From: Candidatus Melainabacteria bacterium
GTDB lineage: Bacteria > Cyanobacteriota > Vampirovibrionia > Gastranaerophilales > Gastranaerophilaceae
NCBI GenBank assembly: GCA_003258725.1
Contig: QHMG01000004.1
Coordinates: forward strand, 248,001 to 312,000
Direction: 5' to 3'
DNA length: 64,000 nucleotides
The notes under the pieces are model-generated. The model had not been told where the DNA came from and searched no databases. It saw only the letters and a list, made by a program, of their open reading frames with translations. The number at the start of each line of letters is the position of its first letter. Position 1 is the stretch's first letter. The position numbers and the translations under genes were made by a program. Positions 33,292 through 41,855 of this stretch are shown in pieces.

Positions 33292-34629
33292 ATGGAAAAT
33301 ATTAAAAAGACTTTAGTAAAATATCCTTATTTAACACGTGATGTAGAGGTTTATGAAAGAGAAAACGGTCATAAAATCGTATTGGCGCATAAAGAAGGCG
33401 ATATGGTTAATGTTAGTTCTTGGGTAAAAACAGGTTCTATCAATGAAAATGACCACAATAACGGTATTTCTCACTTTCTTGAACATTTGATGTTCAAAGG
33501 AACTCACAAGCACAAAGCGGGCTATTTTGACAGAACTTTAGAAGCAAAAGGTGCTATTGTAAACGCTGCAACTTGGAAGGATTATACTTTTTACTATGTA
33601 ACTTTACCAAAAGGTGAAGGTAACAAAGATTTTTACGAAACAATTGAGCTTCACGCAGATATGATGTTAGATCCAACATTGCCAGAAGATGAAATCGGGC
33701 ATGAGTTTGATATTAATGATGATAAATCAGTTAAAGACAAACGAGAAAGACATGTTGTTATTGAAGAAATTCGTATGCGCAAGGATCAACCTTGGACAAA
33801 GGTTTATAACAAGACAAATTCTTGCATGTACAAAAAGCACCCTTATAAACGAGATGTAATAGGTACTCCAGAAATTATTTCACAAGTTCCGCAAGCTGAA
33901 ATTATGGAATACTACAAAACTCATTACACTCCAAACAATGTAACAACAATAATTGTAGGTGATTTTAATCACGAAGAAATTTTGGAAAAAGTTTGTAAAG
34001 AATTTGATTGGAAGGGTAGAAAAAATTACCAAAATCCAATTTATGAAATTGATGCGCCGACAGACCATACAATTTACAACGAAGAAACGGCAAACGTAAA
34101 TACTGGTTTCTTAATGGCAGGTTATTTGACTTGTCCTGCAAAAGACGTTAAAGATACGATTTTAATGGATTTAGTAAATATAATTTTAGGTGACGGTTCA
34201 AGTTCTAGATTGTATCAAAACTTAATTGAAAAGGTTGAAGAACCCGTATTTAATATGGTTGAAACAGATTATTATCAATTTAGAGATGGCAATAACTTCT
34301 TTGTAGAGGCTAATTTCCGCCCAGAAAAGAAAGAAAAAGCTGTTGAAATGATTAAAGCCGAAATTGAAAAAGTTAAATCTACAATCACAGAGGCTGAATT
34401 TAAAAAAGCGGTTAAAAAAACCAAATCTGAATTTGCATACAAAGCTGAAACAGTTTCTGAAATTGGTGATACAATCGGTCATTATATGACAGTATGTAAT
34501 GATTTAGCGCTTGTTTCAGATTATTTGAATATATTAGAAAGTCTTACTGTTGAAGATGTTCAAGATGCAGCAGAACGCTATTTGAACATTAATAATGCGG
34601 TTATTTCAGTTTTAATGCCTGAAAAATAA
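33292..34629 (+). CDS. M16-family zinc metallopeptidase
   Basis: A pitrilysin/processing-peptidase type protease. The 445-residue product has the inverted zinc motif HFLEHLMFKGT (His61, Glu64, His65) and a downstream Glu in HVVIEEIRMR that completes the metal site. The C-terminal half has a second M16 fold without the motif, ending with VEDVQDAAERYL. No signal peptide is visible, so it is probably cytoplasmic. Its length is that of single-chain bacterial homologues such as YmxG. A good ribosome site (AAAGGA) and a terminator make it a well-defined gene. Confidence 0.92.
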   Translation: MENIKKTLVKYPYLTRDVEVYERENGHKIVLAHKEGDMVNVSSWVKTGSINENDHNNGISHFLEHLMFKGTHKHKAGYFDRTLEAKGAIVNAATWKDYTFYYVTLPKGEGNKDFYETIELHADMMLDPTLPEDEIGHEFDINDDKSVKDKRERHVVIEEIRMRKDQPWTKVYNKTNSCMYKKHPYKRDVIGTPEIISQVPQAEIMEYYKTHYTPNNVTTIIVGDFNHEEILEKVCKEFDWKGRKNYQNPIYEIDAPTDHTIYNEETANVNTGFLMAGYLTCPAKDVKDTILMDLVNIILGDGSSSRLYQNLIEKVEEPVFNMVETDYYQFRDGNNFFVEANFRPEKKEKAVEMIKAEIEKVKSTITEAEFKKAVKKTKSEFAYKAETVSEIGDTIGHYMTVCNDLALVSDYLNILESLTVEDVQDAAERYLNINNAVISVLMPEK

Positions 34630-34644
34630 GAGTTAAAATGTTTT

Positions 34645-34681
34645 ATATGGGCGGATTTGCATTATGCAAATCCGCCCATAT
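34645..34681 (+). terminator. Terminator after the M16 peptidase gene
   Basis: Arms TATGGGCGGATTTGCA and TGCAAATCCGCCCATA with a 3-nt loop, followed by TTTTATT. Confidence 0.85.
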
Positions 34682-34813
34682 TTTATTAAAATAGTCAAAA
34701 AGAAAGAGCCTTTGTACGCAAAAGCTCTATATAAGAATAGCTGGAAGTATGAAAAAGATTTAATTATATTTAACCCTTTTTTATATAAAAGAGCAATTAG
34801 TCTGTTAGGCTAT

Positions 34814-35029
34814 TTATTCATCTAATAAATGTTCTTTTACGACCTTAACCGCAGCCTCTAACCTTGTTGTAACGGATAATTTAGCAAGTATTGAACTTAC
34901 ATAAAATTTAATAGTATGAATACTTAAGCACATATCGTTTGCAATTTGTGTGTTATTTTTTCCCGTGATTACTTCTTTTAAAATTTCAAGTTCTCTTTCT
35001 GTAAAATGGTAATTTTTGTTTTCGTCCAT
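34814..35029 (-). CDS. Stand-alone LuxR/GerE-type HTH regulator
   Basis: A 71-residue protein that is nothing but the DNA-binding domain of LuxR-type regulators: FTERELEILKEVITGKNNTQ then IANDMCLSIHTIKFYVSSIL and KLSVTTRLEAAVK. The recognition helix is intact. There is no receiver or ligand domain. Small single-domain regulators of this kind occur in cyanobacteria (PedR-like) and in Bacillus (GerE). A Cys in the HTH turn (NDMCLS) might respond to redox state, which is speculation. The ribosome site GAGGAG is strong. It lies alone between convergent and tandem genes, so its target is unknown. Confidence 0.85.
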   Translation of the reverse strand: MDENKNYHFTERELEILKEVITGKNNTQIANDMCLSIHTIKFYVSSILAKLSVTTRLEAAVKVVKEHLLDE

Positions 35030-35132
35030 AAATTCTCCTCTTTAGCTACTATTTTTATCATAGCAGAGGATTGAAAAAAATGTTCTATACATTTGCCTGT
35101 TACATATAGGATACTAAAAATTTAAAGAAATT

Positions 35133-36440
35133 TTAGAAAATTATCACACCAATTAATGCAAAAATTATAATTGCCGTATTGTAATGTAAAAATGTAGGTA
35201 TGCAGGTATCCCAAATATGATTGTGTTGTCCATCGGCATTTAAGCCTGCGGTTGGTCCTAATGTTGTGTCAGATGCAGGAGAACCTGCGTCACCAAGAGC
35301 TGCAGCTGCTGCAAATACTACAATTGTTTCTTGCAAATTAAACCCTAATTGTGCGCAAATTGGAACAAATATTACTGCCAAAATAGGGATTGTACCAAAA
35401 GACGTGCCTATTCCGATTGTAATAAATAAACCTGTAATAAGCATTAATAATGCGGCTGCAATTTTGTTTGATGGCATTATTGCCATTGTTGAATTTACAA
35501 GCGATTCAATTCCGCCAGTTTGTTTTAAAACAAGAGCAAAACCTGCGGCTACAAGCATTACGAATGCAATGTAACCCATTAAACCAATACCTTCATCAAC
35601 AAGATTATCCATTTTTTTATGTTTGATTGTGCCTGTTCCAAAGATAATTCCTAAGCCTACAAGAGCACCTAGTGGCAAGGATTTTGTCCACAATTGAACT
35701 CCAAGAGTTGCAATCGCTGCAAGCAAAGTTATATAGTGTTCTTTTGTAAGTTTTGTGTCAGTATTGTCAATGTCTTTTACTGTAACATCTTTGTACTCTC
35801 GAGGTTTGCGGTATGAAATGAATATTGCAACTAAAAGCCCAACGAACATACCTAAACCTAAAATCCAAGTTGATTTCCAAATTTCGTTTATTGAAACATT
35901 CATTCCATTTTGAACCATATTATCTGCCAATAAGCCTTGAAAAATTAGTCCAAAACCGGCAGGAATAACGATATATGGCGCTTTTAGACCGAATGCTAAG
36001 CAACAAGCAATAGCACGTCTGTCAATTTTTAAAACATTCATTACATGCAATAATGGTGGAATTAAAATCGGTATAAACGCAATGTGTACTGGGATTAAAT
36101 TTTGAGATAATATAGCGATTACTGTTAAAATCAAGTATAAAATAAATGCATTATTTTTAATTAATTGAGTGATTTTTTTTGCTAAAACGGTTGCTAATCC
36201 TGTGTGGGTCATAGCTGCAGCAAAAGCGCCCAAAAGAATGTAACTCAAGGCAGTTTCGGCATTTGTTCCCATACCAGAGATAAATGTGTTCATTATATCT
36301 GTAATTCCCATGTGGGCAATAAGTCCTGCAACAATGGCAGAAATCATAATTGACAACAAAACATTAATTTTGCATAAACAAAGTACGCAAAGTAGAATGA
36401 TTGAAATTAATACGGGATTCAAAAAAATCGTGCTATCCAT
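35133..36440 (-). CDS. NhaC/YuiF-like Na+/H+ antiporter-family transporter
   Basis: An inner-membrane transporter of the ion-transporter superfamily, annotated elsewhere as Na+/H+ antiporter or histidine permease-like. The 435-residue protein has about eleven hydrophobic segments, with GTSFGTIPILAVIFVP and AALGDAGSPASDTTLGPTAG (in parts, about residues 344-400) as the most conserved-looking loops. The ATG at 36440 lacks a ribosome site. A TATTCT with extended TG ends 6 nt upstream, and a terminator-like hairpin spans the start codon. pgi lies 41 bp upstream on the same strand. The substrate is not resolved. Confidence 0.82.
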   Translation of the reverse strand: MDSTIFLNPVLISIILLCVLCLCKINVLLSIMISAIVAGLIAHMGITDIMNTFISGMGTNAETALSYILLGAFAAAMTHTGLATVLAKKITQLIKNNAFILYLILTVIAILSQNLIPVHIAFIPILIPPLLHVMNVLKIDRRAIACCLAFGLKAPYIVIPAGFGLIFQGLLADNMVQNGMNVSINEIWKSTWILGLGMFVGLLVAIFISYRKPREYKDVTVKDIDNTDTKLTKEHYITLLAAIATLGVQLWTKSLPLGALVGLGIIFGTGTIKHKKMDNLVDEGIGLMGYIAFVMLVAAGFALVLKQTGGIESLVNSTMAIMPSNKIAAALLMLITGLFITIGIGTSFGTIPILAVIFVPICAQLGFNLQETIVVFAAAAALGDAGSPASDTTLGPTAGLNADGQHNHIWDTCIPTFLHYNTAIIIFALIGVIIF

Positions 36441-36458
36441 ATATTTAGAATAGCACGA
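36421..36458 (-). terminator. Terminator hairpin spanning the antiporter start codon, with an internal promoter
   Basis: On the minus strand TCGTGCTAT (36458-36450) pairs with ATAGCACGA (36436-36428) and is followed by seven T (36427-36421), a canonical terminator for pgi. The start ATG (36440-36438) lies in the loop side and the T-run is in codons 5-7 of the antiporter. TGCTATTCT (-10 hexamer 36452-36447) lies 6 nt before the ATG, so a transcript starting there would lack the left arm and escape termination. Confidence 0.6.
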
Positions 36459-36481
36459 ATATTTTTATTTTAAAATTTTGA

Positions 36482-37960
36482 TTATTTCCCAGGTGCTAAT
36501 TCAAACTTGCTGTTTGGTTTGAACTTGTTTTTGTAAACTTCAACGTGTGGTTGGAAAACTTCTGGTAATTTTTCAGTATTAGTAATCGCAACTTGACGTC
36601 TTAACATACCTGTATAAACCGTTTCAAAGTGTTTTGATTGAACGTATTCACCAATTGCTTCAGGTCTAATAGCACCGTTTTCTACTTCAAGAATTTCTAA
36701 ACCCACAGGAGCTGTTTCAAGATATGAAACAAGTACTGCAGAAACATATTTTCTGTAATTTTCAGAAATATCAGGTGTCATAATGGTCATAACCATGTGA
36801 TACTTGTCTCTGTTTTGTGGGTAGAAAAAGCCTTCTGAAGCATAATGCATGCTGTCTGGTGCTTTTGAAGATACAAAATCAAAATCTTTTAGCGATTCTA
36901 AGTATAATTGTTTAATCCAATTTTCACCGCCAGTTTCAAACAAGTGTCCAAAATATTGTTGTTGAGTTAATTTGTAACCGTAATCTCTAGAATATACGTT
37001 AAATATGGCTGCTAAGCCGGCTGGATTGTCGCTTGCGTTTTCGTTTAAGCAGAAACCTGACATTTTTTCAGCACTTTTTAACATTCTAACTGCTTTTGCT
37101 TTTGGAAATCCTGCATAAGCATTTACGAATAAGCCTGCATCATCAAACATACTGAAACGACCACCTACACCATCGTGAATATATAATTCTTTGATGTATG
37201 AGTTATCCTTGCCGTTTTTGTGTCCGATTTTGCCTCTTAAATTAGCTTTTGTTGCTGTTTTGTCTGTACAAATTGCAAAATGGCTTTGTGCTTTTGTTTT
37301 TGCTTGAGCTTCATTTAAACCTTGCTTTTGGTAATATTCCACCAACATATTTTCAAATCTTGTAAATGCATCTTTTGTTTCAAAGGTTGTGCCAGATTTT
37401 GATACTACTAAGAAATTCAAATCTTGAACAGGGTGATTAACTTCTTTTAAAAAGTTAGAAAAACTGATTGGATCAATATCTGAGTAGAAATAAACTTTGC
37501 CCTTGTTGCCCAAACCGTTCATATTCAATAAAAATTCAGCTGTATGTTTAGAACCGCCAATGCCTAAAACAACAAGAGGTCTGTCAACTTTGTCTTTTCT
37601 AGATTTTAGCTCAGTTGCTTGTTCGTAAATCTCGTCTAAGTGAGATTTTGTTCCATGAACAGTCATTTGTTCTGTTGGCAAATCTACCCATTTTAAAAAT
37701 TGTTTTGTGTCATTTTTTCTTGCTTTGAAATCTTTTACAACTGTTGACATGTCTGATGCGTAGTGTTTAGTTACCTCATAAAAATTAGCATAAGGTGTTT
37801 TGTTCTTCATCGGTGTTAAATAAGATTGTGTATATGGCCATTTTACGGCTGTTGCTGTTTTTACTGTTGCAATGTTTGTTTTTGTGTTTGCAACAGCTAT
37901 CAAATTCATTTTGTTTACATCAGGGTTAATCATTGCTGATGCTAATAATTCAAATAACAT
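36482..37960 (-). CDS. pgi: Glucose-6-phosphate isomerase
   Basis: Interconverts glucose 6-phosphate and fructose 6-phosphate. The 492-residue protein has the sugar-phosphate site VVLGIGGSKHTAEFL (about residues 129-143), FLVVSKSGTTFETKDAF (about 183-199), DGVGGRFSMFDDAG (about 265-278) and GQ-like FGHLFETGGENWIKQLYLES containing the catalytic region. It is a diverged member: the N-terminal 50 residues are not clearly family-like. The ribosome site AGGAG supports the start at 37960. It follows a secreted-protein gene by 11 nt on the same strand. Confidence 0.9.
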   Translation of the reverse strand: MLFELLASAMINPDVNKMNLIAVANTKTNIATVKTATAVKWPYTQSYLTPMKNKTPYANFYEVTKHYASDMSTVVKDFKARKNDTKQFLKWVDLPTEQMTVHGTKSHLDEIYEQATELKSRKDKVDRPLVVLGIGGSKHTAEFLLNMNGLGNKGKVYFYSDIDPISFSNFLKEVNHPVQDLNFLVVSKSGTTFETKDAFTRFENMLVEYYQKQGLNEAQAKTKAQSHFAICTDKTATKANLRGKIGHKNGKDNSYIKELYIHDGVGGRFSMFDDAGLFVNAYAGFPKAKAVRMLKSAEKMSGFCLNENASDNPAGLAAIFNVYSRDYGYKLTQQQYFGHLFETGGENWIKQLYLESLKDFDFVSSKAPDSMHYASEGFFYPQNRDKYHMVMTIMTPDISENYRKYVSAVLVSYLETAPVGLEILEVENGAIRPEAIGEYVQSKHFETVYTGMLRRQVAITNTEKLPEVFQPHVEVYKNKFKPNSKFELAPGK

Positions 37961-37971
37961 TTTGTCTCCTA

Positions 37972-38853
37972 TTAATTATAAATTGTTACGTCTTCTGTTA
38001 GTTTAATTCTAAACGCTGTATCTGCTGGAATTGAGATTGAACCACCTTTTGAGAAAATTGCGATGACAGGTGATGCAACAATGTTCGCACCAAATACAAC
38101 TAATCCAGAGGCAAGTGTAAAAGGACTGAAAATGAAGGTTACGCCTTCACCTGCAAGTTTTTTTGTTGCCTTCCACATCTTGTCATTGAATTTCTTTCCT
38201 GGAGTAATTGATTTTGCTAAGTTACTCCAATATTTGCGTTTACCTTTTATATTATTAAAATAAATATGTTTGTAATTAGCTTTTGTAACTTTACCGCAAA
38301 CTTCTTGAGTTTTGCCGTTGATAATAACTTTTTCAATTCTAATTACAATCAAACCCCCGTTACCTGTAAGTTGAGGTGTATGAGAATCTGAAATTACGCC
38401 AACAAATCTTGTATTTTCTGGTAATGTGAAATATTTTGTTTTAATTGTTTTAGGTAATTTGAAATAAACCTTCGTGCCTGCGGTCATTTTATCAGAAATT
38501 GCTGAGGTGTTTCTAATAGTAAAAGAAGTTCCACGTCTTAAAGCTAAAGTTTGACCGTAACTCTTATATTTTTGTTGAGTTACAACCTGTTGTTTTGGCA
38601 CTTGCGTAGTCTTTGTGTTTGCTTGAGTTGGTTTATTATAAGGTTTTGTAAAATCTTCATTCGATTGCAATGGCTTGTCATTCTTCAATTTATCTGGTAA
38701 GTTTGGCAACAAGTCATTTTCAATCTTATTCGGATTATATTTTCTTCTTATTTCATAATCAACAGATGCGTCTATATCAAGCACTGCAAATGCTGGTAGA
38801 CACATCAAGTTGAAAATTATTAAACTAATAAAAATTCTATTTAAGAAGTTCAT
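37972..38853 (-). CDS. Secreted protein of unknown function
   Basis: From the ATG at 38853 the 293-residue product begins with a clear signal peptide (MNFLNRIFISLIIFNLMCLP then AFA, cleavage about residue 23). The mature part has a disordered Lys/Asn/Pro/Gln-rich segment and then a beta-rich domain with YGQTLALRRGTSFTIRN, LPENTRFVGVISD and SIPADTAFRIKLTEDV. That C-terminal pattern loosely recalls VirB10/TraB-type or SH3-like envelope domains, but I cannot assign a family. A short hydrophobic run (FTLASGLVVFGANIVASPV) lies near the end. Its start overlaps the GltD-like gene by 17 nt, and pgi follows 11 nt later. Confidence 0.65.
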   Translation of the reverse strand: MNFLNRIFISLIIFNLMCLPAFAVLDIDASVDYEIRRKYNPNKIENDLLPNLPDKLKNDKPLQSNEDFTKPYNKPTQANTKTTQVPKQQVVTQQKYKSYGQTLALRRGTSFTIRNTSAISDKMTAGTKVYFKLPKTIKTKYFTLPENTRFVGVISDSHTPQLTGNGGLIVIRIEKVIINGKTQEVCGKVTKANYKHIYFNNIKGKRKYWSNLAKSITPGKKFNDKMWKATKKLAGEGVTFIFSPFTLASGLVVFGANIVASPVIAIFSKGGSISIPADTAFRIKLTEDVTIYN

Positions 38854-40207
38854 TAATTGCCTTAGCAGCTCTTTTACCTGCACCCATAGCGTTAATCGCT
38901 GTTGAAGGACCTGTTGGTGCAACATCGCCACCTGCATAGATTCTAGGAATTGAAGTTTCACCTGTGTCACCGTTGATTACAATATAACCTTTTTTGTCTG
39001 TATCAAATGCCATATTGTCAGCTACTGCTGATTTTTGGATAATAGGATTTGGACCTGTACCTAATGCAACAATTACGCTATCAACGTCCATAACGGTATA
39101 TTTGCCTGTTCCGATAGGTTTTCTTCTACCGCTTTCATCAGGTTCACCAAGCTCCATAATTTCAAACTTCATGCCTTTTACATAGCCTTCTTCGCCTAAT
39201 ATTTCAACAGGAGCGTGTAATAAATCAAAGATAACGCCTTCTTCTTTTGCGTGTCTGATTTCTTCTTTTCTTGCTGGAAGTTCTGCTTCTGTACGTCTGT
39301 AAACGATATGCACTTCTTCAAAACCAGCTCTTAAAGATGTTCTAGCTGCGTCCATTGCTACGTTACCACCACCAATTACGGCAACTTTTTTACCAACTCT
39401 TAATGGTGTTGGATATTTATCATCATTTGCGTGCATCAAATTTACACGAGTTAAGAATTCGTTTGCTGAATATACGCCATTTAAGTTTTCACCAGGAATA
39501 CCCATCATTTTTGGAAGTCCTGCGCCTGAGCATATAAATATTGCGTCATAACCATCATCTTCAAGTTGTTTCAATGTGATTGATTTACCAACAATAACAT
39601 TTTTATTGAATTTTACACCCATAGCTTTTAAAGCGTCTAGTTCTCTATCTAAAACTACACGAGGTAATCTGAAAGGTGGAATACCATATCTCAATACACC
39701 GCCAAGTTCGTGCAATGCTTCAAATACAGTAACTTCGTGACCGGCTTTTCTTAGGTCAGCAGCGGCTGTAATTCCTGCACAACCAGAACCAACGATTGCA
39801 ACTTTTTTGCCTGATGGTTTAATTTCTGTTTCTGCTGCTTTAGTTTTGTCACCAACGTATCTTTCCAACGCACCGATTGCAACTGCATCGCCTTTAATAC
39901 CTAAAACGCATTTGCCTTCGCATTGTCTTTCCTGTGGGCAAACACGTCCACAAACTGATGGTAACATACTTGATTGTCTAATTACTTCACCTGCTTTGTC
40001 AATATTGCCTTCTTTTACTTCGTGAATGAAGGCTGGAATGTTAATATTTACAGGACAACCAGAAACGCATCTCGGATTTTTACAGTTTAAGCATCTTGAA
40101 GATTCAAGTTTTGCTTGTTCATCTGTAAAGTTTTCTTCTACTGCATCAAAATTAGTCTTTCTGATGTTTGGATCTTGTTCGTGTTGTCTTTGTCTTTCTA
40201 CTGCCAT
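38837..40207 (-). CDS. NADPH-dependent glutamate synthase small-subunit-type oxidoreductase (GltD-like)
   Basis: A flavin and Fe-S protein that moves electrons from NADPH. In its 456 residues: Cys clusters CLNCKNPRCVSGCPVNINIP (about residues 39-58) and CGRVCPQERQCEGKC (about 87-101) for two 4Fe-4S centres, FAD fold IVGSGCAGITAAADLRKAG, NADPH fold VIGGGNVAMDAARTSLRAG and the C-terminal GGDVAPTGPSTAINAMGAG. GltD of glutamate synthase and the NfnB/SudA subunit of ferredoxin:NADP reductases share this plan. Neither a large gltB subunit nor an nfnA gene is adjacent, so the partner cannot be decided here. Confidence 0.87.
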   Translation of the reverse strand: MAVERQRQHEQDPNIRKTNFDAVEENFTDEQAKLESSRCLNCKNPRCVSGCPVNINIPAFIHEVKEGNIDKAGEVIRQSSMLPSVCGRVCPQERQCEGKCVLGIKGDAVAIGALERYVGDKTKAAETEIKPSGKKVAIVGSGCAGITAAADLRKAGHEVTVFEALHELGGVLRYGIPPFRLPRVVLDRELDALKAMGVKFNKNVIVGKSITLKQLEDDGYDAIFICSGAGLPKMMGIPGENLNGVYSANEFLTRVNLMHANDDKYPTPLRVGKKVAVIGGGNVAMDAARTSLRAGFEEVHIVYRRTEAELPARKEEIRHAKEEGVIFDLLHAPVEILGEEGYVKGMKFEIMELGEPDESGRRKPIGTGKYTVMDVDSVIVALGTGPNPIIQKSAVADNMAFDTDKKGYIVINGDTGETSIPRIYAGGDVAPTGPSTAINAMGAGKRAAKAINELLK

Positions 40208-40280
40208 AATTTTTCTCCAATAAGTTTTTTCTTAATTTTAAAATAAAGGAGTTTATTATGCAAATATTTTAACAATAAAA

Positions 40281-40303
40281 GGTACTGTCTTTTAAACAGT
40301 ACC
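40281..40303 (-). terminator. Hairpin downstream of the MGMAASQ paralogue
   Basis: Arms GGTACTGT and ACAGTACC with a 7-nt loop, followed on the minus strand by TTTTATTG. It lies 237 bp beyond the stop at 40540 and just upstream of the GltD-like gene. The 332-bp gap 40208-40539 otherwise holds the repeats described next. Confidence 0.55.
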
Positions 40304-40344
40304 ATTAAATTAAAATAAGAGTGATTATGAAATTTTTAAACTTT

Positions 40345-40539
40345 TGTCATTCCGCACTTGTTGCGGTATCTTTGGTCTTTACGCCCGAATTGTTCGGATT
40401 GTAGCTTATACCGAAAATCCTTTTTGATTATTGCTTCACTCGGACAAGTTGTTTGCTTCACTACGTTGTCGCAAACATTGTCCTCATTACTTCGGGTTGG
40501 GTTCGCTTACGCTCACACGGCACCCTACGCAAAATCAAA
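40345..40539. repeat. Intergenic repeat region: TGTCATTC-type palindrome plus a diverged copy of the long repeat
   Basis: 40345-40371 reads TGTCATTCCGCACTTGTTGC then GGTATCT, a member of the short palindrome family at 1045 and 28240. After it come fragments that resemble the 135-bp repeat (ACCGAAAATCC, GGGTTCGCTTACGCTC, CACCCTACGCAAAATC) and abut the stop codon of the next gene. The match is too diverged for firm borders. Confidence 0.5.
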
Positions 40540-41559
40540 CTACGCAAATGTCTTGAATGAATCTTCAGAGTTTTTCTTAACTACTGATTGAACAGATTCC
40601 ATTTCAGTTTGAACAGCATTGTGTTCAGTATCAAGCTGTTTCAACTTCAATTCTAACTCTTTATCTTGAGCTTGAATAATTGATGTTTTAGCGTTGATGT
40701 TATTCATTTCTTGCTCATACAAGTAGTTTTGATATGTATATTCATTCATCGCATCGTTGTAAGCTTCATCATCTGTTACAGTTTTTGTTGTAACTGCAAA
40801 GTCTTGGGTATTACCTGTTGTTGGAGTGTAAGTAAAGCCTGTAAGACGGTTTTGCTTATCTCTTGTAACAATACAAGGTGTATAATATTCGCTCTTTGGA
40901 ACTTCTCTTGTGCCAGCAGTGTAGTAGCTACATTTTTTATTAGATGCAGCAGTTGCGGCTCTTGCTTTTTCAAGTTCAGTTCCTTTAAAATATTGATAAA
41001 TAGGTTTTTCATCTGTACCAACATTTGCAATATACATTTCACCAGAACCGTTACAAATATCGGTACTCTTATACGCATCTTCGTGAATTTTATTAGTTGC
41101 ATCATTTTCATATTTGTACAAGCTGATAGTTTTACCTGATGATGTTGTAATTTGATATGTTTGGTATGTTTTAGTTGCTGTATATCTATCATCTGTAAAG
41201 TTTACTTTGTTAGATGCAACAGAAACTTGATTTGTTGTTGGGCAGACATTAAATGCATCTTCTGTTGTTACGTAAGAATAAGCAACTGTATATTTGTTAT
41301 CAGTACCTTTAACCTTTGTTACCTGTGAAATAGTTGCTTCTTCATTGCTACCAGGAACAGTAAATGTATACTCAACCTTAGTATAATCATTAGTGTTTGG
41401 TGGAGTTGGAACAGAAAGGACCAACATCTGATTATATAAGTTTGCAGATTCATTAGACAACACTGTTCTTTGTTGGTTAATTTGTTGTCCTTGGTATTCA
41501 ATATTTGTTTTTCTTGCGGTAAGATTTAAAAATCTCGCCTGTGATGCTGCCATGCCCAT
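40540..41559 (-). CDS. MGMAASQARFL-family protein, copy B
   Basis: Function unknown. The 339-residue protein starts MGMAASQARFLNLTARKTNI, continues with a Gln/Asn-rich helix (QINQQRTVLSNESANLYNQ), has a Thr/Tyr-rich beta-like middle, and ends in a long coiled coil (ELELKLKQLDTEHNAVQTEM) with the tail EDSFKTFA. No signal peptide or membrane segment is seen. The helical ends around a variable middle recall flagellar axial proteins (FlgK/FlgL/hook type), which form coiled coils from their N- and C-termini. The paralogue at 41854 has nearly identical ends and a diverged middle. The ribosome site AAGGA is good. The flagellar link is an analogy. Confidence 0.7.
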   Translation of the reverse strand: MGMAASQARFLNLTARKTNIEYQGQQINQQRTVLSNESANLYNQMLVLSVPTPPNTNDYTKVEYTFTVPGSNEEATISQVTKVKGTDNKYTVAYSYVTTEDAFNVCPTTNQVSVASNKVNFTDDRYTATKTYQTYQITTSSGKTISLYKYENDATNKIHEDAYKSTDICNGSGEMYIANVGTDEKPIYQYFKGTELEKARAATAASNKKCSYYTAGTREVPKSEYYTPCIVTRDKQNRLTGFTYTPTTGNTQDFAVTTKTVTDDEAYNDAMNEYTYQNYLYEQEMNNINAKTSIIQAQDKELELKLKQLDTEHNAVQTEMESVQSVVKKNSEDSFKTFA

Positions 41560-41690
41560 AATTTATGTCCTTTCGGTAAACTCTTTCTTCTTTTATTTAA
41601 TGATATTTTTTAAATTATCAATAAATTTCTCCGTGGTTAATTAAATTGTCATTTGCTATGTTCTCAATACTTCGGTGTTTCGTGCTATGC

Positions 41691-41855
41691 ACTCACTTCA
41701 CCCTACCGAAAATCCGCTGTCTTGGATTATTCGGGAACGCATAGCCTTTGCATTTCGTTTTAAATTTTCGCTTCGCTCAAATTTGCACTCAATCAGGCTA
41801 TCTGCTCTTACGGGTTTCGTTCGTTTTACTCACTTCACCCTACCGAAAATCCGCT
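41691..41855. repeat. 135-bp dispersed repeat, copy 2, flanked by a 28-bp direct repeat
   Basis: 41720-41854 matches 21101-21235 at about 78% without gaps. The 28-bp string beginning ACTCACTTCACCC and ending ACCGAAAATCCGCT is present twice, at 41691-41718 and 41828-41855, 137 bp apart. The second copy touches the stop codon of the paralogue gene at 41854. The remaining gap 41560-41690 is AT-rich with nothing else recognised. Confidence 0.7.

Noticed and set aside
38837..40207. Calling the oxidoreductase NfnB
   Set aside because: The sequence plan is shared with GltD, and neither nfnA nor gltB lies next to it, so the specific name is not supported.
40711..41192. Cysteine/phenylalanine-rich and Lys/Gln-rich frames opposite to or overlapping the MGMAASQ gene
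   Set aside because: They are shadows of the real gene in other frames; composition is what reversed or shifted codons give.
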